From positions 11,537,375 to 11,601,374 of the forward strand of contig CAIIXF020000005.1 in the NCBI GenBank assembly GCA_903813345.2: a stretch of 64,000 nt of DNA, written 5' to 3'. Positions 48,801-60,800 of this stretch are shown here, piece by piece. Position 1 is the first letter of the stretch, and every line of letters begins with the position of its first letter. Made by a program: the position numbers and the translations under genes. The notes beneath the pieces were generated by a model. The model did no database searches. It was given only the letters and a program-made list of their open reading frames with translations, and had not been told where the DNA came from. The stretch comes from Owenia fusiformis (taxonomy: Eukaryota; Annelida; Polychaeta; Sabellida; Oweniidae).

Positions 48801-51800
48801 AAGACAAACAACCTATCTGCTCCATTAATTTACATATTTTACATAGATGTGAGTTTTTCACATGGATGTGAGTATTTTTCATAGATGTGAGTTTTTCACA
48901 TGGATGTCAGTATTTTAATTGTATGTGTAATTGTATATCATTTGATAAGAAAGCTGTAAAGAAAAATGCCTTACACCATGAACTTCAGACATATGTGTTA
49001 AGAATGTGTTAAGAATTACTTGTATTCTCCAGAAGTGACTGGTGTCATTCGTATTGTGTCATCCATAGAAACAGACGTGATGACATCATCTTGAATCTGC
49101 AAATCCTGAATCTGGTTATTGTGTCCCTTTCCCTTCATTTCCTCACACTGACCATTGTTTATGTTCCACTTAAGGATTTGACCATCAGAGGCCCCAGTGA
49201 ATGCAACACTGTGGTCTTCTGTAAGAGCAAGGGCTGTGATTGGTTTACTGTGGCCCTGAAATTTATAAAGATCATTATATTAATTCACAAAAATTGCATG
49301 ATTATGAGCATTCTTCATGTTTACTACCTGGTTATATTATACATATCATGTATGTTAGTATTTTACATTAATGTTTCACATGGATGTATTTTATATAGAT
49401 GTGAGTTTTTCACACGGATGTGAGTATTTAACATTATTGTTTCACATGGATGTATTTTACATAGATGTGAGTTTTTCACATGGATGTATTTTATATAGAT
49501 GTGAGTTTTTCACATGGATGTCAGTATTTTAATTGTATGTAAGTATTTTAAAGGGATTCCAATTTTTACATGGTTGTGATTATTTTACATGGTGGATGTA
49601 TTTTACAGGAATGTGAGTATTTCACATGGACACAAGTTTTTCCTTGGTTGTATTTCACAGGGCTGCATCTACACAGTTAAACGTTTTTTACAGTATTGAG
49701 TTTGTGCAGCTGTGAGTAGTTTCCAATTTAAATTTGCATATTCCCCATTCATTGGTTCTTTGGCTTACAGATTTCAAGGAATACACTCTGATTGAATCAT
49801 AGACAGTTAATCAGTACACCTTGACAAAATGAAATATTTCTATAAGTGAAACACCTTCCAAGTGGAACATATTAAGAGGTACCAAAGGATTTTCACTTAC
49901 ACAGGTTTTACTGTATTAAATATTTTTCGTATGAGTATGTTACAAACCTTGACAATCCTGGAGGGTTGAGATGGATTATTCCTATCAAGGTAGTTAATGT
50001 GTCCAGACAGAGATACGGAGATGAGGTAGTCGCCCTGCCACAGACATCCCACCTGCATATCTTCTATCCTAGTGCCCATAGGGAATTCCCTGCAATAGAA
50101 TATACATGTACATTGAAACCAGTGTTCGGCAAAAGGGGAAAATATCAGGTGGTCCAACGGACCATTGGTTTGCAAAAAGTTGGTGGTCCATCCTAAGTGT
50201 AGGGATTCAAGTGGACACCCTGTTTTCAAAAGTTTGTGGTCCATATTATAACACATCTCTAATCCAAACATCTCTAAATGTGAACACTTTTCTCCGTCCC
50301 AATTTGTTATCTTTCATTGACTTATTTAAAATCTTGAAATGAGAACAACTGCTGATCCGAACACTTGGCCAGTCCAAAATGTGTTAGGATTAGACACGTT
50401 TCACTGTGATGCGAGATTAACGCAAGGCAATAAAATGTAACTTAAATAAAAACTCAAATTTCTTGGAATGGTTTCAACATACCTTGAGAACTGCCATAAC
50501 TAAAAGCTATAAAATCACTAAATAAAAACATGAATTAGAATTACTTTATACCTGATTTCTAGAAACCTGTACTCACACGACACATTGTTTAGTTTCCACA
50601 TTAAATATTTTGCAGGTTTTGTCACCGGATACTGTTAGCACTTCCTTGCTATCAGGACTGAAGGAAAGCTGGAATTATGATTGGTTGATCAGTCATAAGA
50701 AACTAAAAATCACTTTGAAAATCAAAATGTAGACTCAAAGTTTAACAAGTAATTTTGAATGCAAAGATTTCGAAAAAGATATCACTTTGTATTAATTTAA
50801 GAAAAACAAGACTTGTCAACCCGCATCTGGTCAACTGTAACATATACAGTACTACTAAAGAGAGGGATACATTAACCCAGAATTCCACAAGGGATACTAT
50901 AAGTGTGGCATACTTACACCATAGATGCCTCCTTTGTGGGCAGGTGGTCCCAATTCTCCAATCTTCTCTCCACTTGCTCCATCAAATACAAACGCCTAAA
51001 TATAAAATTACAACAGGTACAATTTATTTATTTTTATTTATATGCATATAAAATTATAACAGGTACAATTTATCTATACACATATAAAATTATAACAGGT
51101 ACAATTCACTTAAACTCATGTGTTATCCTTTAGCCAGGAATTGCCCTCAAAATAAAAAAAGACAAACAAGTTTCGAGTTTGGGAGAGCTTTAGTAAGTAC
51201 TGCACTGCACTATGTAGTGTTACAGCATCTCAGCAAAAAGGCCAATATAAAGTGCAAAAAGATTGGTATGACATAACAATATAAAAATCAGAGTTGAATA
51301 ATTGACTGACTCCAATCTCAGTCTCATCTTTATATTTACTTTTTCTCTTTTTCTACAATGGGTAATGGGGAAAAGTAATAGTTAACAGGTGATCAAACTG
51401 TGATGATTTGATTTTAATTAACGGAGTGGCTCCAGGACCGACAATTGTCGGTACTGGAGACTGTCAAGGGGTATTTGCTGGGGTACCGACAATTGTCACC
51501 TAGTAGTGTCAGATAGAGAACCGACAATTGTCGGTACGCAAGTGGCTGCTACGTGTTTTTGCTAGAGAGCCGACAATTTCATAAATAAATTCACTACTTC
51601 TAATTTCATAAATAACTTCATCACTGGTAGTCTAGTGGTTAGCGAGCACGATTCGAACACACTCGGTCCCGAGTTCGAATCCCGGCAAGACCTACTTTTT
51701 TCTTTTGAGGGGGGATAGTGCTTCTTTTGCAGTATGGAATCGTACAGGCATTAACTTGTAGTGAGCCATAATTTATTTCGACAAAAATTGATTCAACTTC

Positions 51801-54800
51801 CATCAAAATTGTCCTACAAGCTTCAATTAAAAAACATTTTAAAGCTCTTTTCTTGTTCTATCTAATGGGTCGATATATACAATTAGGAGGGGATGCTTTC
51901 GCCCCCGTCGACCTCTACCCTTACTACGCCATGGCACAGGAGAAATATCTCATTTGGAATATATCACTGTTTACTTTGCGTTTGGTAGCTCTCTCATGCG
52001 AGATGGAATCGTAGCCATTAACTAAGGGAGCCAAATGCAACTTCCATCAAAAATTGTGCTATAAGGTATGAGTACCGTAATCCAACACCAAATTCGAAAA
52101 TTCATAACAATACTTTGCACATATGGCGTTCGTGACCAACTATGAAACGCTTACCCCCCCCCCCCCCCCATAGTGTTATACATCAAAATGCACCTGTCCA
52201 TATAGGGGTTCGATTGACCTGCATCAAATTATAGGGAGTCAGGTTACTTTTTGAGATATCAGCGTCCGTTTATTGTAACTCGCGTTTGCTACCACTTCCT
52301 CAATTCTGATATGACAGGCAAACGCGTAGTAAACATCCTCACGTTCGGAACTATTTTGACCTACATCGCTATTTTCGTAATTCAAATGAAAGTTGAACTC
52401 CTCTTTATTTTGATACCAAATAGTGGCATACTAGGTACCCTAGAAGCCAACTATGGGTTATTTAGAACGATACCACAGGTTTTTAAATGGACTACTGTAT
52501 ATACCTTTTGGCGGATGGATATGGAACCTCATACCATACGATAAGCTCTAAAAAACATTCTAGCTATTTTCTTCTATCTAATGGGTAGCAAACGCCCCTT
52601 CCTTTTTATTGGGTTTTCAACGTTTACTACCATTCCCTGTTCCCGGGCTACCATTTTTTGACTGGGTTTGGTAATCCCCGGGTAACCGGGGCTAATGCCC
52701 TCCCCTGGTTTTGCACTTGTTCCCAAAATATCCGTATGATATCTGAAATATCCCCCCACGCATTGCGCATGCGCCAGAAAATTCGAAAATCAATATTTGT
52801 CGGTCCTCTAGCGTGTAAACACAGCATATCTCCCGTACCGACAATTTATTTGTCGGTCCTCTAGCGTGCCACCACATCAGAGTCTAGAGTACCGACAATT
52901 GTCGGTACTCTAGCCTTTACGTTTAATTAAATATTATGGGATATAGACTAGAGAGAACACTTACCTTCCCATCTGCCCCACCAGATATGAAGACAGAGCC
53001 ATCTGGTGCATATTTGATAGCATTAACAAACCGTGTGTGCTCCTGAAAAAAACATTAAATTATTGTGAGCGCTAGTGAAGTATAAACATTGCTGTTTAAA
53101 CATATATTGATGATTTTATAATTTCTCTCTCAATTGCTAATCGGAAACATATTCTTAAAAATTACTCGATCATGTTTCCAAAGTATAACATATTTTACAA
53201 CATAATATTTTTTAGACTGAAGCTTGATATTTAATAAGTAGATGATATAATGATGGTTTCTTTTACTATATCAAATATTAGCCTTGCCCAAGTCGGTATT
53301 TTTTACTTATCTGATCTTGAATTATTACCGCCGGTCATAATAGAAATCAGATAGTAAAAGAGACCGACTTGGGCAAGGCTAATCAAATATCAATACAAAT
53401 TAATTTTTTTTAAAAATACAAATAAAAATAAAAACATTCATCAATTTCAAATTCACATAAAATTTAATTTCTCAATTTTCGAAATATCAAATATTATGAA
53501 TAAAACAATAGCGTAACTTACAGTAAAGTTGGATTCGTATTTGAAAGGTGGGCCCTTAAAGAATGATACAGACATATCTTCACTGGCCGTCGCTATCCTG
53601 AATGGACGTGTTGGCTTGAAATCACAGGCATTGATTGGCTTAGTCATTCCTCTGATTTCCCCAGTAGATGTTCCCGTGTCAGCGTTGAACACATGGCCAA
53701 ATCTGAATAATAAAAACAATATGGTTAATCTGGACTGCTCATCAATATACTCCTTCCTTTTAAGTACGTACATTTGTATATAATTTCAGTGTTCTTTCCA
53801 GATAGTTACGACCTTCACATTCACCTTAATGTTACAGTTAATTTAAATTTCCAGTATGCTTTGGTCTAAATCTGGAAAAAGAAAAATATTACAAATATAC
53901 ATACATTTTTAATTGTTCACTCGACCTCAAAGAAAATCTTTTTTTTGGACTTTCAGAGCTATTTAGAATAAGTAATTTTCAAATCAAATCAAAAATATAT
54001 ATTTTCTCTGTTCTCTTTGAAAAATAAGGGGACACATGTACGTAGTTAATCAACAATGATTATGAATTTTATCTGATGCAAATAAATGAAATTCATGCTA
54101 TGCTAATCCAGATGGTTTTAATCAGAGGAGAATAGTTTGAGTATAAGTGTATGCACAGTAACTCAAAAAGCCATTTTTTCAAAATCTCAACGAGGTTAGG
54201 TTAACAGGAACTCCAGAGATAAGCGGATCATCCGAAAAAAAAACGTGACTATAATGTCACACGTCATTCTTGATGAGATCATAATAAAATTACTAGGGGG
54301 TCATTTACAGAAACTTAGTAAAGTTACGAATTCATAAATCAATTGTTGTAACCATGGATATAATGACGTCACAGTTAGAGAACAATGGGTTTTACGAATT
54401 CTTAACTTTATGAAGCTTCTGTTAATGGACCCCAGGTCTGAAAATGATCTGATAATGATATAATTATATGAAAGTGCGTCATTAGATTTCCTGGGCTTAA
54501 CACAATTCCTTAGACTCTGGACTTAACATATTATAAAACCTGAAAATATTGTTACAGTGAATGGGTACATATTTTTATCTGGAGCATATCTGAAACAGTG
54601 GCTTTCCACTCAAAATAAAAAAAAAATGTAAAAAATGGATAAATGGTATATAAGTAATCTGGACAGACAGCCATACAATTGATATAATCAGTATTATCGG
54701 AGCAATTATTGCTAATTGTCAGCAAATAATGACAAACATGCACGAATACGTAAGCTTAAGACAGGACTTTTATAACACAGGTGACTCACGTGGTAAAAAA

Positions 54801-57800
54801 TGAATTACGAAATAGTACGTTGCTAAGTATATAAGGGGGATAATCAGCAATAAAGGCAAAAAAGGAGAAAAGGATCTCGAGAAACAACATCTACTGTTGA
54901 GGACTATTGTATATCATTATGGACATCACAGTTTCTTGGTTCCTAGCATTGACTATCGTGCAGGTAAGCACAATTTCATACTTTTATACTCAGTTATACA
55001 AATTAAGTTTAGCTTGTCATCATTTTGGTCATTGTTTGTAATTTCATTGACATTGGAGAGATTATGGGCTTTCAAGAGATCTTCTTGAAAGCCCATAAAG
55101 AGACTGTCAATCACTCGAGGGATAATGCAAAACAGCCAGCCAAAATAGTATCACACTTTAGGCAATCTGTAAAAATGAGTGAACTGTTAAGATAATATGA
55201 TGATAATGGGCATCTATATAAGATGCTTTTAAAAATGTTAAACGATTTTCAATGTGTTTTTTCAATTTTTTTTTATTAAAATCAATGTATTGATGTTTGT
55301 GTCAATCAATGTAGGAATGTCTGATTAAAGATAAAGCTAGGATAAATTCATTGTTTTAATTGCATATACATTTTATTTTAAAGTGAGTAATACAATAAAG
55401 GAATAGGTCACCATTATGCAGGACAGGTGTAGAACACAGACATAATGGTTCTTTTTATTGATACATGTCTAAGAAATGTCCCAATGTATGAGACTTTTCA
55501 ACCAAATCACCATTTTTAAATTTCAGGTTGTGTATGCATTCACAACAGTATCTAGTAATATTGCTGAAAAAATCCCAACTGAAGTTCTGAAAGACACAAT
55601 AATGCCAACTGATGCTCTGGAAGACACAATGATGTCAACTGATGCTCTGGGAGACACAATGATGTCAACTGATGTTCTGGAAGACACGATGATGTCAACT
55701 GATGTTCTAGAAAACACAATGATGTCAACTGATGCTCTGGAAGACACAATGATGTCAACTGATGTTCTGGAAAACACAATGATGTCAACTGATGCTCTTG
55801 AAGACACAATGATGTCAACTGATGTTCTGGAAGACACGATGATGTCAATTGATGTTCTAGAAAACACAACAATGTCAACTGATGTTCTGAAAAACGTAAA
55901 AATGGCAACTGGTTTTCTGGAAGATACAACATTTACAATAAATGATGACAACATTCAAGGTCTTAATAATACCAGTGAATCACTATCAAATAAGCATCAA
56001 TTACAAGTCGATAATGAGACATTAAACGGCAGAAACATGTCAAACAAACACAGTAATAATCGCTCTAATTCAACAACAATTAACCCCACTGGGATCACTC
56101 TTTCAACAGAAGAAAAGCGCATTAAGACATTTATTGGAGCATTTCTTTCAATTGTTGGTATACTGGCAAACATTACAGTAATTTGCGCTATTGCAATGTC
56201 ATACAAACAATTAAACAAAAAATATCTTCTAATTTTGAGCATCATGATGTGTAACTTAATGACAACTGGTATCTTAACTCCATTATATCTTGTCAATTTA
56301 CACCATTCTATTCTGAGCTCAAGTGAAGTATTTTGTAACATGTTTGCAATGGGTTACACTTTATCCACTGTTATATCATTTGGTTCTTATGTTCTCATGA
56401 GTATTTATCTATTTGTAGATTTGGGTGATTTCACCGAGAGAAAACATAAAGCAATTATTGTTAGTTTAGTACTACTTTGGATACTTGGTATAGGTGGAGT
56501 TGTCATCAATGGCCTGATTATAGGAGCCACCTATTTGCCAAAACAGGAAATATGTATTTTGAATCCAGTAGTGGGATTTATTGATAAAGATCATGATTTT
56601 GAGGAATTACATTTTAAACAGGAGCTCGTATGTGTAATTTCATTGATGATAATCATTCTAGTAAGTGGTATTCTGTATATAAAAACAAAGTTTTTGCAAA
56701 ATCGTTTGATTCAACTTGAAAAAACGAGTACTCGTAGAATTTTTGACAAGTTTGCCAACAAAACAGTATCTCTTAAGTTCGATACAACAATGAATGAGAA
56801 TGAAATTCAAATACAAGTACAGAATTTAGAACAAAATAGGCGGAATGTCAGAATTGGTGTTTCACATTTTCTGAAAAACTATACACAGACATATGCGATT
56901 CTTTTTACAATATTTGTGATATGTAATTTACCATTTTTTATTTTTGCAACTCTTGAGCCAAAGATGCCTGAAATCCCCACCTATTTGTTCAAACTACTCT
57001 TATTACTAAGGTGGTGTAGCTGCATTATTCACCCTATTGTTTATGGATTAAGATTTACAACATTACGGAGGGCAATTATTCGTCTCAAATTAGTACTTTG
57101 CCAGAATATGTAAGAACCGTATATGATTTTCCTTAAACATGTTCTTCAACGTCCTGTTTAGTAAAATAAAGGTTGTGAAAAGAAGAAGAAAATTTTTTTT
57201 TGTCATATACAATTTAACAAACAACAATTATCAGGGAGCTCTTTACTCATTAGCTACCACACTCATTACCCAATGCACTCATTACCTACCACACTCATTA
57301 TCCAATGCACTCATTAACTGATGCACTCATTACCTACTTCACTCATTCCCTGCACTCATTAACCGATGCACTCATTACCTACCACACTCATTAACTGATG
57401 CAGTCATTAACTACCACACTCATTATCCAATGCACTCATTAACTGGTGCACTCATAACCTACCACACTCATTAGCTGATGCACTCATTACCTACCACACT
57501 CATTAACTGATGCAGTCATTAACTACCACACTCATTATCCAATGCACTCATTAACTGATGCACTCATTACCTACTTCACTCATTCCCTGCACTCATTAAC
57601 CAATGCACTCATAACCTACCACACTCATTAACTGATGCAGTCATTAACTGATGTAGTCATTAACTACCACACTCATTATCCAATGCACTCATTAACTGAT
57701 GCACTCATTATCTACTTCACTCATTCCCTGCTCTCATTAACCGATGCACTCATTACCTACCACACTCATAAACTGATGCACTCATTAACTACCACACTCA

Positions 57801-60800
57801 TTATCCAATGCACTCATTAACTGATGCACTCATTACCTACTTCACTCATTCCCTGCACTCATTAACCAATGCACTCATTACCTACCACACTCATAAACTG
57901 ATGCACTCATTAACTACCATACTCATTATCAAATGCACTCATTAACTGATGCAGTCATTAACTACCACACCCATTATCCAATGCACTCATTAACTGATGC
58001 ATTCATTAACTACCACACCCATTATCCAATGCACTCATTAACTGATGCACTCATTACCCACTTCACTCATTCCCTGCACTCATTAACTGATGCACTCATT
58101 ACCTACCACACTCATTATCCAATCCACTCATTAACTGATGCAGTCATTAACTACCACACCCATTATCCAATGCACTCATTAACTGATGCACTCATTACCT
58201 ACTTCACTCATTCCCTGCACTCATTAACTGATGCACTCATTACCTACCACACTCATTATCCAATCCACTCATTAACTGATGCAGTCATTAACTACCACAC
58301 CCATTATCCAATGCACTCATTAACTGATGCACTCATTACCAACTTCACTCATTCCCTGCTCTCATTAACCGATGCACTCATTACCTACCACACTCATAAA
58401 CTGATGCACTCATTAACTACCACACCAATTATCCAATGCACTCATTAACTGATGCACTCATTACCTACTTCACTCATTCCCTGCACTCATTAACTGATGC
58501 ACTCATTACCTACCACACTCATTATCCTATCCACTCATTTACTGATGCACTCATTACCTACCACACTCATTTTCCAATGAACTCATTAACTGATGCACTC
58601 ATTACCTACTTCACTCATTTTCCAATGCACTCATTAACTGATGCACTCATTACCTACCACACTCATTACCCGATCCACTCATTAACTGATGCACTCATTA
58701 CCTACCACACTCATTATCCTATCCACTCATTTACTGATGCACTCATTACCTACCAAACTCATTTTCCAATGCACTCATTAACTGATGCACTCATTACCTA
58801 CTAAATTCATTCACTGAACTTATTATCTTTTGCAAAACACTTTCATCTTTTACTCAAAATTATATGTTATTTTATTTTATGTGCTACTTTCATTTTTTCA
58901 AAGATTCTGTTTTTCTTTCCCTCAAAATGTCCAATACATGTTAGGGGTAGAATATAACAAGGTCATTCTGCCCATCACGTTTCATAGTGAGTACATGAAA
59001 TATTCACTCAATATAAACCAAACATACAGAACAAATCATTAACTAGTCTAATAATATACATATCTTAAAAAAAGAAAAAGTGACTCTTAAAATGCTGTAG
59101 CACAACACATTAATCTGTAATATTTTATAAAATGTAAATAAGATGTAAATACAAGACAATTCCATAAATATGTACATAGTTATGTTTAATTGCAATCTAC
59201 TCAAAAATGCTTTACATATTGGAGTAACAAGGAATTGAAATGACAAAATGTTATCACCTAGTTGCTCACAAGATTATGGTCAGGATATCAACTCAGAAAA
59301 TGTCATAAAATTTGTAATGTCGGAAAAAACAACAATCACACATATGATTAAAATAAAAATGACATGTTACAATCAAGAGAATAATAAGCAATATAGCATG
59401 TTAGAAATTGCCTTACTTTTCTTTGCCTTCTCCCACTGCTACTATACGTTGGTTGTCACTTGACCAAGCCAAATCGCAAACTTTGCCCGCAAAAGGTGTA
59501 AACTCATTTTTCAAAATATGCTCCTTGTTCACTGTATCCCAGATTCTGACCTTCCCAGAGGTATCTGAAATAACAATGTTCAGTAAAACCTGTCTTAGTG
59601 AACACCTCTCTCTGGTGAACACCTCTCTCTGGTGAACACCTGTGTTAAGTGAACACCACTTCAAGACACATTTTACATTGATTTCTGTATTAAATCCCCT
59701 ACCTGTAGTGAACACCTACCTATAGTGAACACCTACCTACAGTGAACACTTATTTGTGGCTCTATAGGTATTCAGTATATACAGGTTTTACTGTATAATG
59801 TTTGTTGAGATAATGATAAACTTACCCAGACAAATATTGAGAAGCACCAATATGCTTTGGAAAAGTCATGATAATTAATATATTGTTTTGAAATCTTTAA
59901 ATAAATGTGATTTAAATGTAAGCATTCTTTGTGTAGAATGACACTGTAAGTAAAAGTAAATTCTCTTAATGATAAATCACCAATGGAATATGCAATTCTG
60001 GAAGAGTGCACTTTGGCATCCTCCGACCACAGGGCTCCAGACATCATTCACTACATTCCTTCCTTCTTTCAAGGAAGGAGGAGTTCTGGAGGCCTGTTTT
60101 CAGATGATGGCTCTTTTACAGCTGTGCATTGACAATGAACTGCCTTGAATTGGATTTTTTAACTTAAAAGTTAACTTCCGTTTTATCGAAATGAGAAACA
60201 GGGGTCTTTGAATTCACTTTCATAGATATTTGAAAAATTGAACATCAGAGAAGGTGTAAGACTACCAATCATCACAAAAGCCAGAAAACATATTTTGTCA
60301 ACCATTTTTTCACTTCCATTGTACAGAGTTCCTTTATCATAATATTCAATGAGAACAGAAGTTAAAACACCTGCTACACGAATAGTTCAACCAAGGTGCT
60401 ACCAACATGTGTTAACTTATATATTATTACCCATTTATTACTTAATATGTCAATGTCACGTAGTGCACTGTAGTCTTGAATGTATGATAATGATTGAGAA
60501 ATATATGACCTCAAAATTGAGGCTTTTCACTATGTATTTTAAAACTTTATTTTTAACAGACATGATCTCTACGTGTCTGTTTTACTAAATATATTTTAAC
60601 AGGGGATTCACAGAATGTCTGGTCTATTTAACCTTTTGGTTTACATGTATGTAATCTGAGGGTTGATCCAAAAGTAATGCTCCTGCTCCACATACCTCGT
60701 TGTCATGTTGCTATGGTAACCAGACACCTCTGTTACTAGTAAAATTTATTGCTTATTTTTACACAAAATGAAACGGCCAAATATGAACAGTATTCATAAA

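Noticed and set aside
51621-51692. Functional tRNA gene
   Set aside because: Acceptor ends do not pair and the anticodon arm is not formed, although A- and B-box-like sequences exist.
52251-52544. 97-residue frame inside the 1500-bp element
   Set aside because: No resemblance to a transposase or any known domain; length compatible with chance.
55523-55954. Minus-strand frames opposite the GPCR decapeptides
   Set aside because: Shadow of the 30-bp coding repeat; the plus frame continues into a full seven-helix receptor.
57635-58804. Plus-strand frames with [15 protein letters not shown] repeats
   Set aside because: Satellite with 48-bp period; no start context, splice links or homology.
60655-60760. 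Mariner transposon
   Set aside because: Only one end-like stretch; no second end and no transposase sequence.
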